Shown here piece after piece: positions 1 through 8,224 of a DNA stretch of 64,000 bases. Source of the DNA: Streptomyces sp. CB01881 (GTDB lineage: Bacteria > Actinomycetota > Actinomycetes > Streptomycetales > Streptomycetaceae). A model generated the notes under the pieces. It saw nothing but the letters and a program-made list of their open reading frames with translations, did not search any database and was not told the origin of the DNA. Numbering within the stretch: the stretch's first letter is position 1; every line of letters starts with the position of its first letter. The stretch lies in NCBI RefSeq assembly GCF_002953255.1, contig NZ_CP026498.1:1969291-2033290 (forward strand), written 5' to 3'. A program made the translations under genes and the position numbers.

Positions 1-664
1 CGCCGACCCTCTCCGGGTCGAGCCGGCCGCTGAGCAGCTCGGCGTCCCTGGTCTCCCGGGAGAGCACGTGCACCAGCTGGAACCGGCCGAGGTAGCGGTC
101 CTTCAGGTCGGCCAGCTCGTCGGCGAACATCACGGTGTCGCTGCGCCGGTTGCCGTAGAGCAGGGTGACGGTGGAGGTGCGGTCGGCGGCCAGCACCGAC
201 GCCGCGATGGAGAGCATCGGGGTGACGCCGGATCCGGCCGCCAGCAGCACGTGGTCGGCGGGCTCGCCCAGTTCGGGAGTGAAGAGGCCCGACGGGGTCA
301 GCACCTCGACCTCCTCGCCCGGCGCGGCCTCGCGCACCAGCCAACGGGAGAACAGCCCGCCGGGCACCTCGCGGACCGCGATCCGCAGCGGGCCGCCGAC
401 GGGGGCGCAGATCGAGTACGAGCGGCGCTCGTCGGCACCGTCCACCACCCGGCGCACCGTCAGCGTCTGTCCCGGCCGGAACGCGAACTGGTCGGCGAGC
501 CCGTCGGGCACCTCGAAGGTCACCGCGACGGCGTCCTCGCAGAGTCGCTCGACCGCGGCGATCCGCAGATGGTGGAAGGCCGGACGGCGGGCGGGACGGG
601 CCGCCGGCGCCGGAGCGGCGGGGGTGTCCACGGGGCGGGCCGTGCTGGCGGGACCGGCGGCCAT
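1..664 (-). CDS. paaE: Phenylacetyl-CoA 1,2-epoxidase reductase subunit, partial (3' end beyond window)
   Basis: This is the reductase subunit that passes electrons from NADPH through FAD and a [2Fe-2S] ferredoxin domain to the PaaA di-iron centre. The visible 221 residues hold an Ala/Pro-rich start, an FAD-binding RSYS motif (residues 81-84, in RRSYSICAP) and an NAD(P)-binding GSGVTPM motif (144-150). Both are typical of the ferredoxin-NADP reductase fold. The C-terminal plant-type ferredoxin domain would lie to the left of base 1 and cannot be seen. The ATG at 664 abuts the paaD stop with no gap, so it is the last seen gene of the paaABCDE operon and probably translationally coupled. The call rests on family motifs plus operon position. 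Confidence 0.93.
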   Translation of the reverse strand, partial: MAAGPASTARPVDTPAAPAPAARPARRPAFHHLRIAAVERLCEDAVAVTFEVPDGLADQFAFRPGQTLTVRRVVDGADERRSYSICAPVGGPLRIAVREVPGGLFSRWLVREAAPGEEVEVLTPSGLFTPELGEPADHVLLAAGSGVTPMLSIAASVLAADRTSTVTLLYGNRRSDTVMFADELADLKDRYLGRFQLVHVLSRETRDAELLSGRLDPERVG

Positions 665-1237
665 TCAGATCTCCTTGACGCGTTCGAAGGGCTCGCGGCA
701 GTCGCGGCAGCGCCACAGCGCCTTGCAGGCGGTCGAGCCGAAACGGGACAGCTCCTCGGTGTCGCTGCCGCCGCAGAGCGGACAGGCCACGAGGTGGCGG
801 GTCGGGCCGAGGGTCAGCAGGCCCGGGGACGTCCGGCGCCCGGCGGCGGGCCCGGGCGGGGCGATGCCTGCCTCGGCGAGCTTGCGGCGGCCCTCCGCGG
901 TGATCAGGTCGGTGGACCACGGCGGGTCCAGCCGCAGCCGGACCCGGACGTCCGTGTACCCGGCCGCGCGCAGCCGCCGGTCCACGTCGGCCGCCATCTC
1001 GGCGACGGCCGGGCAACCGGAGTAGGTCGGGGTCAGCCAGGCGGTCACGGTCCGGCGGCCGACCGCACCGCCCGTCTCACCGCCCGTCTCTCCGCCCGCC
1101 CCGGTGCCCGTCCCGTCGCCGGCCGCGCCACCCACCTCGACCTCCGCCAGCACCCCGAGGTCGGCCAGCGTGAGCATGGGCAGCTCGGGATCGGGGACGG
1201 TGGCCGCGATCTCCCAGGCGTCGCTCAGCACGGTCAC
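665..1237 (-). CDS. paaD: Phenylacetate-CoA oxygenase assembly protein PaaD (MIP18/DUF59-type with zinc ribbon)
   Basis: PaaD is needed to mature the epoxidase, probably in Fe-S or di-iron centre assembly. The 190-residue product has an N-terminal MIP18-like domain (ATVPDPELPMLTLADLG near residues 12-28, then TYSGCPA with the conserved Cys). A C-terminal zinc ribbon follows with CPLC (152-155), Cys171 and CRDC (177-180). The GTG start at 1237 overlaps the paaC stop in a GTGA, which decides the start; open frame further upstream is only shadow. A glycine/threonine/glutamate-rich insert (about residues 40-60, ETGGETGG) makes it somewhat longer than usual and looks like a repeat expansion in a loop. 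Confidence 0.92.
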   Translation of the reverse strand: MTVLSDAWEIAATVPDPELPMLTLADLGVLAEVEVGGAAGDGTGTGAGGETGGETGGAVGRRTVTAWLTPTYSGCPAVAEMAADVDRRLRAAGYTDVRVRLRLDPPWSTDLITAEGRRKLAEAGIAPPGPAAGRRTSPGLLTLGPTRHLVACPLCGGSDTEELSRFGSTACKALWRCRDCREPFERVKEI

Positions 1238-2262
1238 CACGTCGCCCCCGGGTGTGCGCGGGCCACCACCTGGAGTTCGGCCAGCAGCGGGCCGAGCGCC
1301 TCGGTGTGCACGCCGTCCCGACCGGCCCGGCCGCCGACCGTGGCCAGCGCCGGCGCCTGCGGCACGGTCAGCCCGGCCTCGGCGAGGACGGCGGCCAGCT
1401 CCCGCAGCACGGGTTCGCGCAGCGTCGCCGGGTCCACGCCGACCCGCAGCTCCACCGGGTGGGCCGTGAACAGCTCCTCCAGCAACGGCCAGACCGCGTC
1501 CAGCCCGTCCTGCATCCGCTGCGCCGAGAGCGGCGTGCCGTCGCCGAGCCGCAGCGTCCAGGCGGTGGCGTACTCGCGGTGGTAGGCCAGCTCCTTGACG
1601 CCCCGCGCGGCGACCGCCGCCAGCACCGGATCGCGGTGCCCGGCCAGCGCCTCGTACAGGGTGCCGCGCGCGGTCGCGAAGAGCAGCAGCCGGGCGACGG
1701 AGTACGCGAAGTCCCCGTTCACCGTCTCGACCAGGCGGACGTTCCGGAAGTCGTGCTCCTCGCGCCAGTACGCCAGGTCGTCCTCGGTCCGGCCGGAGCC
1801 GTCCGCCTGGCCGGCCCGGGTGAGCAGCTGACGGGCCTGGCCGAGCAGGTCGAGGCCCAGGTTGGCGAGGGCGACCTCCTCCTCCAGCTCCGGCGCCCGG
1901 GTGCACCACTCGATCAGCCGCTGGGCCAGGACGAGCGCATCGTCGCCGAGCATCAGGCAGTAGGCGGCGAGGTCGGCGCCGTCCAGGCCGGCCGGGACGG
2001 CCGTGTCCACGCCGAGCAGCGGGTCCGCGAAGCCCGTCCCGTAGGCCCAGCGGCCCTCGCCCTCGGGCCCGGGGGACGCCTCGGAGAGGCTCAGATAGAG
2101 GTGGTCGTCGTTGTGGGCGTCGTGGCTGACGTGGGCGCCGTGGTTGACGTGCGCGTCCTGGTTGACGTGCGCGCCGTGGTTGACGTCGCTCTCATGGCTG
2201 TCATGGCGGCCGGTCACGGTGTCGTCGGCCACGGTTTCGCCGGTCACGGTGTCGTCGGTCAT
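1234..2262 (-). CDS. paaC: Phenylacetate-CoA oxygenase subunit PaaC with His-rich repeat N-terminus
   Basis: PaaC is the structural, non-catalytic ferritin-like partner of PaaA. The body (from about residue 57, LYLSLSEASPG, to the end) has the usual family sequence, such as YCLMLGDDALVLAQRLIEW and ANLGLDLLGQARQLL. The protein is 342 residues, whereas the family is normally near 250. The excess is a repetitive N-terminus: two DDTVTG units, then 6-residue AHVNHG-like units giving 10 histidines within 36 residues (about 19-54). The ATG at 2262 lies 17 bp after the paaB stop with GGGGAG upstream. No good start occurs between the repeats and the conserved domain, so the extension appears to be translated. 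Its function is unknown; it could bind metal or be neutral. Confidence 0.9.
   Translation of the reverse strand: MTDDTVTGETVADDTVTGRHDSHESDVNHGAHVNQDAHVNHGAHVSHDAHNDDHLYLSLSEASPGPEGEGRWAYGTGFADPLLGVDTAVPAGLDGADLAAYCLMLGDDALVLAQRLIEWCTRAPELEEEVALANLGLDLLGQARQLLTRAGQADGSGRTEDDLAYWREEHDFRNVRLVETVNGDFAYSVARLLLFATARGTLYEALAGHRDPVLAAVAARGVKELAYHREYATAWTLRLGDGTPLSAQRMQDGLDAVWPLLEELFTAHPVELRVGVDPATLREPVLRELAAVLAEAGLTVPQAPALATVGGRAGRDGVHTEALGPLLAELQVVARAHPGATW
2163..2196 (-). repeat. 18-bp tandem repeat core inside paaC (AHVNHG units)
   Basis: Approximate core of a degenerate 18-bp repeat that runs over about 2110-2200. Each unit encodes Ala-His-Val-Asn/Ser-His/Gln-Gly/Asp. The repeat keeps the reading frame, so copy number could vary without breaking paaC. 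Confidence 0.7.
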
Positions 2263-2279
2263 GGTTCTGGTGCTCCCCG

Positions 2280-2573
2280 TCAGATGTGCGGGACATCCTC
2301 GGGGATGTCGTAGAAGGTCGGGTGGCGGTAGACCTTGTCGCCGCTCGGCTCGAAGAACGGGTCCCGCTCGTCCGGGGTGGAGGCGGTGATCGCGTCGGAG
2401 CGGACCACCCAGAGGCTCACGCCCTCGTTGCGCCGGGTGTAGAGGTCGCGGGCTGCGAGCAGCGCCATCCGGTCGTCGGACGCGTGCAGCGAGCCGACGT
2501 GGACGTGGTTCAGCCCGCGCCGGGGGCGCACGAACACCTCGTACAGCGGCCAGCCGGCCTTGGACTCGGTCAC
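2280..2573 (-). CDS. paaB: Phenylacetate-CoA oxygenase subunit PaaB
   Basis: This is a small accessory subunit (97 residues) that bridges PaaAC heterodimers in the epoxidase complex. It has the expected family length and sequence: [20 protein letters not shown] near the N-terminus, [17 protein letters not shown] in the middle, and [14 protein letters not shown] at the end. The GTG start at 2573 overlaps the paaA stop (2570-2572) in a GTGA, which fixes the start and implies translational coupling. It sits between paaA and paaC as in other paa operons. Confidence 0.95.
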   Translation of the reverse strand: MTESKAGWPLYEVFVRPRRGLNHVHVGSLHASDDRMALLAARDLYTRRNEGVSLWVVRSDAITASTPDERDPFFEPSGDKVYRHPTFYDIPEDVPHI

Positions 2574-3595
2574 TTTCCGTTCTCCTGTTCCGCGTGGTGC
2601 TGGGCCTCGGTGTCGGACTGGGCCCCGGTGTCGGGCTGGGTCTCGGCGCGGCGCTTCCGCGCGTAGGCGGTGGCGGCCTCGCGGACCCAGGCGCCGTCCT
2701 CGTGGGCGGCGCGGCGGCGATCGATCCGCTGGGCGTTGCACGGGCCCTGGCCGTGGATGACGCGGGTCAGCTCGGACCAGTCCGGCTCCCCGAAGTCCCA
2801 GCCGCCACGGTCCTCGTTCCACCGCAGCTCGGGGTCGGGGAGGGAGACGCCCAGGTGCTCGGCCTGCGGGACGGTCATGTCGACGAAGCGCTGCCTCAGC
2901 TCGTCGTTGGTGTGCCGCTTGATCCGCCACGCCATCGAGCGGGCGGTGTTCGGCGAGTCGCCGTCCGAGGGGCCGAACATCATCAGCGACGGCCACCACC
3001 AGCGGTCCACCGCGTCCTGGACCATCCGGCGCTGGGCCTCGGTGCCGCGCATCAGCGTCATCAGCAGCTCGTAGCCCTGACGCTGGTGGAACGACTCCTC
3101 CTTGCAGATCCGGACCATGGCGCGGGCGTACGGGCCGTAGCTGCACCGGCAGAGCGGCACCTGGTTGCAGATCGCGGCGCCGTCGACCAGCCAGCCGATC
3201 ACGCCGACGTCGGCGAAGGTGAGGGTCGGGTAGTTGAAGATCGAGGAGTACTTCTGCCGCCCCGAGATCAGTTTCTCGGTCAGCTCCGCGCGGTCCACGC
3301 CGAGGGTCTCGGCGGCGGCGTAGAGGTAGAGGCCGTGGCCCGCCTCGTCCTGGGCCTTGGCGAGCAGGATTGCCTTGCGGCGCAGCGACGGGGCCCTGGT
3401 GAGCCAGTTCCCCTCGGGCTGCATGCCGATGATCTCGGAGTGGGCGTGCTGGGCGATCTGGCGGATCAGGGTGGCCCGGTAGGCGTCGGGCATCCAGTCC
3501 CGGGGTTCGATCCGCTGCTCGGCGGCGACGACCGCCTCGAACCGCTCCTCCTGCACCTGCGCGGGGACAGGCTCGGCCACCTCTGTTGTCACCAC
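2570..3595 (-). CDS. paaA: Phenylacetyl-CoA 1,2-epoxidase catalytic subunit PaaA
   Basis: PaaA is the di-iron catalytic subunit that epoxidises the aromatic ring of phenylacetyl-CoA, the second step of phenylacetate degradation. The 341-residue product carries ferritin-like ligand motifs: [13 protein letters not shown] (EXXH, about residues 80-92) and [15 protein letters not shown] (EXXH, about 164-178). [21 protein letters not shown] near residue 34 is also typical. The ATG at 3595 has GAGAGGGG a few bases upstream. The last 25 residues are a polar Gln/Glu/Thr-rich tail with repeated AQ..TE units and are probably dispensable. It is the first gene of the operon, about 100 bp downstream of an inverted-repeat operator. 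Confidence 0.96.
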   Translation of the reverse strand: MVTTEVAEPVPAQVQEERFEAVVAAEQRIEPRDWMPDAYRATLIRQIAQHAHSEIIGMQPEGNWLTRAPSLRRKAILLAKAQDEAGHGLYLYAAAETLGVDRAELTEKLISGRQKYSSIFNYPTLTFADVGVIGWLVDGAAICNQVPLCRCSYGPYARAMVRICKEESFHQRQGYELLMTLMRGTEAQRRMVQDAVDRWWWPSLMMFGPSDGDSPNTARSMAWRIKRHTNDELRQRFVDMTVPQAEHLGVSLPDPELRWNEDRGGWDFGEPDWSELTRVIHGQGPCNAQRIDRRRAAHEDGAWVREAATAYARKRRAETQPDTGAQSDTEAQHHAEQENGK

Positions 3596-3692
3596 GGTCC
3601 CCTCTCACGTCCTGCGGCGCGCTCGCTGCCGCGTGCCGCCTGCTGTCGTACGGCGCGGGCCGGGAGGCGGCTGGTCCGCCACCGCCCACGCT

Positions 3693-3714
3693 ACCGACTG
3701 ACCGTTCGGTCGGT
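3693..3714. promoter_or_regulatory. Candidate PaaR-type TetR operator upstream of paaA
   Basis: A 22-bp imperfect inverted repeat (18 of 22 positions symmetric) is built around GACCG-TT-CGGTC at 3700-3711. It lies about 100 bp upstream of the paaA start. TetR-family PaaR repressors of actinobacterial paa operons bind ACTNACCG/CGGTNAGT-like palindromes, and ACTGACCG...CGGTCGGT here fits that pattern. No paaR gene is visible in the window. The link to PaaR is inferred from site shape and position. Confidence 0.6.
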
Positions 3715-4251
3715 TCCATTGTGCGTGGTGAGGCGGTGGCCTGACAAGGGAATCAGGCCGCCGTCCGCGACGCGCCCGGAACTCCTGCCCCGTGCACCCG
3801 GGGCCGCCGTCCAGCAAATGATCTTGCCCTCCCGCCCGGACCGGGCCGCCTGGGACGGCCCGGGACGGGCGCGGCCCGTTGGGGCAGGCCCGCTCCGAGG
3901 GGGAGGGTCGCGGATCGACAGGCGCGGGCTCGGACGGGCCCGAAGCCCTCCGGACGGGGCGGCTCGGCCATCTGTTCGCGTCGCGGAGGTCCGAGAAGTG
4001 GACGGGCGGATCCTGCGGATCGGCGACCGGTCCACCGCCGCGAACGCGCGAACGGAGGTCCACCACCGGACCGGGCGCTTCTGCCCGAGCCAGTGCATCG
4101 AGGGCCGCCAGCCCGGCGAGCCCCGATTCGTGCACCGCTACCGGCTTCGGTGGCTCATTCAACTGGCCCCGCACCCGCACCGGGAGGCCACCTACGGCCG
4201 TCGGTCGGCCGAGGCCGACGGCCCAGGACACTGCCTGGTCGAACGGCCGGG

Positions 4252-4318
4252 TGGGACGGACGACTGGGACGGACGACTGGGACGGACGGATGGGAGGGAC
4301 GGATGGGAGGGACGGCTG
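4252..4318. repeat. Short tandem repeats (GGGACGGACGACT / GGGAGGGACGGAT)
   Basis: A run of related 13-14 bp units reading GGGACGGACGACT, then GGGAGGGACGGAT, repeated about five times in the paaA-def spacer. It has the look of slipped-strand simple sequence in G-rich non-coding DNA. Confidence 0.6.
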
Positions 4319-4381
4319 GGAGTGACCGGCGCGGGAGATCGGCAGCACCCGGCGGCTGGGCAAGCCATCGACGGGGCGGGC

Positions 4382-4474
4382 CACGCGCAGGGTGGGCCAC
4401 GGCGGGGCGGGTCACCGGCGGGTCGGGCCCCGGGCAAGGCGGGTCACGCGCAGGGTGGGCCACGGCGGGGCGGG
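4382..4474. repeat. Pair of exact 30-bp direct repeats
   Basis: The same 30-bp sequence beginning CACGCGCAGGGTGGGCCACG occurs at 4382-4411 and again at 4445-4474, 63 bp apart start to start. The DNA between the copies is a diverged version of the same G-rich motif. No gene is associated. Confidence 0.85.
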
Positions 4475-4682
4475 CCGACCAGCAGGCCGGCCGACCTGCG
4501 TCACGGTCGACGGCGAGGTCGGCCGTCGACATTCGATACCGGACGGCACAAGGGCCGCAAAGCCACCGGGCGCCGGACTCCACGACGCGGCATGACGCAC
4601 TCCACCCGTTTCTGCGACCCCGCCACCCGGGCGGCCTCCCGCTCGCATCGCCGATCCTGCACGCCCGGAGCAATCCGGTTGA

Positions 4683-5381
4683 TCAGTCGCCGGGCGACGC
4701 CCAGGCCGACGGCCTCAGGCGGGCCAGCTCCTCCGCGCGGGCGGCGCGCTTGGCAAACACCTTCTCCTTGCGGTCCTCCATCCGGCGCAGCGCGGTGCGC
4801 CGGCCGCGGTGCGAGAGCCGGTCGATGTAGAGGCCGCCGTAGAGGTGGTCGGTCTCGTGCTGGAGGCAGCGGGCGAAGTAGCCCCGGCCCTCCACCACCA
4901 GCGGGCGGCCCTCCAGGTCGTGGCCGCGCACGACGGCGAAGTCCGGGCGCGCCAGCTCCAGGTACGGGCCGGGCACGGAGAGGCAGCCCTCCTCCACCTC
5001 GGCCAGCCGGCGGGCGTCGGAGGGCAGGTCGTCCAGCACGGGGTTGAGGATGTGGCCGACGTGCCGGACGCCGTCCTCGTCGAGGCAGTCCCAGACGAAG
5101 ACCTGGAGGTCCACGCCGATCTGGTTGGCGGCGAGGCCGGCCCCCTCGGCCACCCACATCGTGGCGAACATGTCGTCCACCAGTCGTGACAGCTCCGACG
5201 TGCCGAACTCGTCCTCGGCGACCGCCCGGCACCGGCGGTGCAGTACTTCCTCCCCGACCACGGTGATCCGCCGCACCTCCCCGCGCAGCGCCTCCGGCGG
5301 CACCTCCGGGTACGCGGCCACCCACTCCCCCTGCACCCGCACCGACCCGCGAACCGTCTTCGTGGACGTCCGTTCGGTCAT
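4683..5381 (-). CDS. def: Peptide deformylase
   Basis: This metalloenzyme removes the formyl group from nascent N-terminal formylmethionine. All three signature motifs are present: [10 protein letters not shown] (motif 1), EGCLSVPG with the metal-ligand Cys (motif 2) and HETDHLYG with the two metal-ligand His and catalytic Glu (motif 3). Length is 232 residues, slightly long for the family because of N- and C-terminal tails; the C-terminus is Arg/Lys-rich. The ATG at 5381 is preceded by GGGGAG. The gene diverges from a winged-helix regulator across a spacer with four TTTGCAAA boxes, so its expression may be controlled by that regulator. Streptomycetes usually have several def genes, so this may be an auxiliary copy. 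Confidence 0.95.
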   Translation of the reverse strand: MTERTSTKTVRGSVRVQGEWVAAYPEVPPEALRGEVRRITVVGEEVLHRRCRAVAEDEFGTSELSRLVDDMFATMWVAEGAGLAANQIGVDLQVFVWDCLDEDGVRHVGHILNPVLDDLPSDARRLAEVEEGCLSVPGPYLELARPDFAVVRGHDLEGRPLVVEGRGYFARCLQHETDHLYGGLYIDRLSHRGRRTALRRMEDRKEKVFAKRAARAEELARLRPSAWASPGD

Positions 5382-5423
5382 GGTCGCACTCCCCTCCGCT
5401 GAGTCTTTGGTTGCGCCTATCCA

Positions 5424-5450
5424 ACTTTGCAAAGTGTCACTTTGCAAATA
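5424..5450. promoter_or_regulatory. Operator pair A: two ACTTTGCAAA boxes next to def
   Basis: ACTTTGCAAAGT at 5424-5435 is a perfect 12-bp palindrome. A second box, ACTTTGCAAATA, follows at 5439-5450, with centres 15 bp apart. The pair begins 43 bp upstream of the def ATG. The same motif occurs twice more beside the divergent regulator, so a protein dimer or tetramer binding both sides is likely. Confidence 0.7.
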
Positions 5451-5507
5451 GTGGGCGGGGGCGATGGCTGTGAACTGGGGTGTTTTGGGGCCCTTGGCTT
5501 GCCAGAC

Positions 5508-5535
5508 ACTTTGCAAACAGGCATCTTTGCAAAGT
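5508..5535. promoter_or_regulatory. Operator pair B: two TTTGCAAA boxes overlapping the regulator start
   Basis: ACTTTGCAAACA at 5508-5519 and TCTTTGCAAAGT at 5524-5535 repeat the motif of the def side, with centres 16 bp apart. The last box runs into the GTG start codon of the regulator (5534-5536). Binding there would block both transcription and initiation, which fits autoregulation. Confidence 0.7.
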
Positions 5536-6382
5536 GACCACCGACGAGACCCTGCCGACCGGGCCCGTGGACCCGATCGAGGCTGCGGCTGTGACCGAGG
5601 CCGCGACCTCGGCCTCGGCCACAACCGCTCCGACGCCCGCGCTTGGGCCCGCTCCCACGCCCGCGCTGAGGCCTGTGCCCACGCCGGGGCCCGCGCCCGA
5701 GCCCGGGAACTCGCTGGACGCCGCGAGTCGTCCGGAGGCGACCCGGGGGCCGAAGCCGCTGGAGGTACCGCCGAACCGGCCGCTGCCGGACCACCCGATC
5801 CGGCTCGCGCTGCTGGACCTGATCGCCATCTGGGGGAAGATCACCTCCAACCAGGCGGCGCAGCATCTGCACCAGAGCTCCGGCACCTGTTCGTTCCACC
5901 TGCGCCAGCTCGCCCGCTACGGCCTGATCGAGGAGGCGCCCACCGTCGACGGCCGCTCGCGCCCCTGGCGGCTGCGGTGGGAGGGCTCGCTGATGCCCGG
6001 CGAGGCCACCGGGCCGGCCGGCGCGCCGGGCTCGTCCGGTGCCGGGGCCTCCTCCGCCCAGGCCGCACCGCAGCCCCTGCGGCTCGCCCCCGGCCTGGCC
6101 GCCGGTCTCGCGGAGGACTTCGCGGAGGACCTTGAGGACACCAGCTACCGCCAGTGGCTCGCCCACCGGGCGCAGGCCCCCGGCGAGTGGCAGCGCGACG
6201 AGGCGTCGAGCGACGTCCTCCACCTCACCCCCGAGGAGCTGGCCGACCTCGGCGCCGCCGTCCGCGCCCTGCTCGCCCCCTACCGGCGCCGCGAGCCGGC
6301 CCCCGGCACCCGCCCGGTGGCCGCGGTCACCCGCCTGTTCCCGCTGCTCGACCACCCGTCGGAGGGCGACGGCCGACCGTAG
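5534..6382 (+). CDS. Winged-helix (ArsR/MarR-like) transcriptional regulator, probable leaderless mRNA
   Basis: The 282-residue product has a winged-helix DNA-binding domain near residues 85-145 ([20 protein letters not shown], then [20 protein letters not shown]), like ArsR-type regulators. Before it lies a Pro/Thr/Ala-rich low-complexity stretch with [13 protein letters not shown] repeats. The C-terminal half is acidic and alpha-helical with no domain I recognise. I chose the GTG at 5534 because the upstream frame runs through the TTTGCAAA boxes and has no ribosome site. With the GTG inside an operator and no Shine-Dalgarno, the message may be leaderless. It diverges from def and probably controls itself and def; the signal is unknown. 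Confidence 0.8.
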   Translation: MTTDETLPTGPVDPIEAAAVTEAATSASATTAPTPALGPAPTPALRPVPTPGPAPEPGNSLDAASRPEATRGPKPLEVPPNRPLPDHPIRLALLDLIAIWGKITSNQAAQHLHQSSGTCSFHLRQLARYGLIEEAPTVDGRSRPWRLRWEGSLMPGEATGPAGAPGSSGAGASSAQAAPQPLRLAPGLAAGLAEDFAEDLEDTSYRQWLAHRAQAPGEWQRDEASSDVLHLTPEELADLGAAVRALLAPYRRREPAPGTRPVAAVTRLFPLLDHPSEGDGRP

Positions 6383-6628
6383 CGGCCCCGGCGGGCCCGT
6401 TGTACGAACCGCCCCACGACGATGGGGCGCGACCCGCTGAGCGACCACGGGCCCGCCGCCCGGCCTGCGCCGGACGACGGGCCCGTTCACCTCGGGGTCG
6501 CTGCTCCGGAACCCCGGCGTCGCCGCTTCGGACCCGTTGCGCCGGGCCCGTAACTCCAGGCCTCTTACTCCAGGCCCGTTGCAGCGGGCCCGCCGGTCCG
6601 GGCCCGCCGCTCCGGGGCCGGAGCCGCG

Positions 6629-8224
6629 TCAGCCCTCCGACCGGTCCCGCAGACGTGGCAGCGGTACGGCGAGAAGCGCCGCCAGCAGCGCGATCCGGGG
6701 GGCCAGCTGGTCGATCCGGATGTGCTCGTGCCGGGCGTGTGCCCCGGCGCCGACCGCGCCGAAGCCGTCCAGCGTCGGCAGCCCGCGCGACCCGGGCAGA
6801 TTGGTGTCCCCGGCCCCGCCGGCCGGTGCGCCGTCCAGCTGCTGCCCGAGTACCGCCGCGAGGGAACGGACGTGCCGCAGCAGCGGGTTGGCCGAGCGTT
6901 CCTGCCAGGCCGGCCGGCTGGACAGCACCTCCGTCCGCACCCGGGCCCCCGGGCGCAGCGCGGTGAGGCGGGCCAGGCTGTCGAGGGTGCGGCGCTGTGC
7001 CTCGGCGGTGGCGAAGCGCAGGCCGAGTTCGGCCTCGGCGCGGCCGGCGATGACGTTGGCCCGGGTGCCGCCGCTGATCCGCCCGGCGTTGAGTTCGGTG
7101 CCGGGCTGGCCGGCGAGTCCGCGGACCGCGACCAGCTGGTCGACGAGTTCGTCCACCGCGGAGACGCCCTGGGCCGCGTCGTTCCCGGCGTGCGCCTCGC
7201 GCCCGGTGACGGTGAGCCGCACCCGGGTGCTGCCGCGGCGGGCGGTCTTGAGCCGTCCGTCCGGATGGGGCGGTTCGAGCCCCAGGACGGCTGCCGCACC
7301 GCGCAGTTGGCGCTCGACCAGGCGTCGGCCGTCGGGGCTTCCGACCTCCTCGTCCGAGACGACCACCAGCCGGACGGTGCGGTGCGGGCGCTGCCCGAGG
7401 TCGGCGAGCAGGGCGAGGGCGCCCTCCAGGATGGCGAGTCCGCCCTTCATGTCGACGACGCCGGGGCCGCTGAGGGTGCCGTCCTGTTCGGTGACCGGCC
7501 AGTCGTTGAGGATGCCGGCCGGCCAGACGGTGTCGTGGTGGCCGACCACGAGGAGGTGCGGCAGGCTCTCGTCCTGGCCGTCCCACTGGAGGACGAGGTG
7601 GTCCCCGGCCGGGCCGGGCTCGCGGTGGACGGTGGCGCCGGTGGCACGGAACCCTGCGGCCAACTCCTCGGCGAGGGCGTTGAGTCGGGGGGCGTCGCCG
7701 CTGGGCGACTCGATCCGGGCGAGGTCGGCGCAGCGGCGGCGGACGGCGCCGGCCAGGGTGCGGGCGCGTGAGCTGAGGGCCTGGGGCAGTCCGGGGAGGG
7801 CGGCGGTGGGGCCTGCTTGGCTGTCGCCGTCGGTGGCGGGCGGGGTGGCCGATGGAGCGCTCGTCGGGACGGTCGGCGGGACCAGCGCGGTGACGGTCAT
7901 GGCGACGCCCTTGGTGACGCCGGCAGCGACAGTAGCCGGGCCGGTAACCGTTGGCGTTGCCGTCGACGTGGCGGCGGCAGTCGTGGTGACCGTGGCGGTG
8001 GCGGGCGGGGCGGGTGGGAGTGCCGTGGTCGTGGTCGCGGCGGTTGCTCCGGTGACGGCCCCGACTCCCGTACCCAGGGCGGGAACCACGGCCGACGCAG
8101 GTGCGGAGACCGGTGCGGCGGCGGAGGCGGAGCTAGTGGCAGTGGCGGCGGCAGTGGCCGGGGTGCGCGTGGCTTCGGTGGTCTCGGTCGGCGCCGCGGC
8201 CGGCCGGGCGGCTTGGGGACTCAA
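6629..8224 (-). CDS. M20 family metallopeptidase (glutamate carboxypeptidase-like)
   Basis: This is a zinc-dependent amidohydrolase/peptidase of the M20/CPG2 group. Metal-ligand motifs are GHHDTVWP, DMKGG, SDEEVGS and the C-terminal ARHEHIRID, with a dimerisation lid domain between. The catalytic region starts near residue 140. A TTG start at 8224 has GGAGG six bases upstream and gives 531 residues, with an N-terminal tail of about 130 residues rich in Ala, Thr and Pro. The alternative ATG at 7900 has a weak ribosome site and gives 423 residues, closer to the family length. Third-position G/C is weaker in the tail, so 7900 remains possible. The substrate is unknown; no signal peptide is evident from either start. 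Confidence 0.8.
   Translation of the reverse strand: MSPQAARPAAAPTETTEATRTPATAAATATSSASAAAPVSAPASAVVPALGTGVGAVTGATAATTTTALPPAPPATATVTTTAAATSTATPTVTGPATVAAGVTKGVAMTVTALVPPTVPTSAPSATPPATDGDSQAGPTAALPGLPQALSSRARTLAGAVRRRCADLARIESPSGDAPRLNALAEELAAGFRATGATVHREPGPAGDHLVLQWDGQDESLPHLLVVGHHDTVWPAGILNDWPVTEQDGTLSGPGVVDMKGGLAILEGALALLADLGQRPHRTVRLVVVSDEEVGSPDGRRLVERQLRGAAAVLGLEPPHPDGRLKTARRGSTRVRLTVTGREAHAGNDAAQGVSAVDELVDQLVAVRGLAGQPGTELNAGRISGGTRANVIAGRAEAELGLRFATAEAQRRTLDSLARLTALRPGARVRTEVLSSRPAWQERSANPLLRHVRSLAAVLGQQLDGAPAGGAGDTNLPGSRGLPTLDGFGAVGAGAHARHEHIRIDQLAPRIALLAALLAVPLPRLRDRSEG

Larger units (their letters stand above)
3596..4682. other. 1.09-kb spacer between paaA and def, no convincing gene
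   Basis: Long open frames occur here on both strands, but none has a recognisable protein sequence, a good ribosome site or streptomycete codon bias unique to one frame. The stretch holds the paa operator and two groups of direct repeats. It probably contains the paa promoter and the end of the def transcript; I see no strong terminator hairpin. Confidence 0.6.

Noticed and set aside
2594..5047. Long open frame of over 800 codons on the plus strand antisense to paaA
   Set aside because: It runs antisense to well-supported paaA and def, has no recognisable sequence and reflects GC-rich codon bias in the opposite frame.
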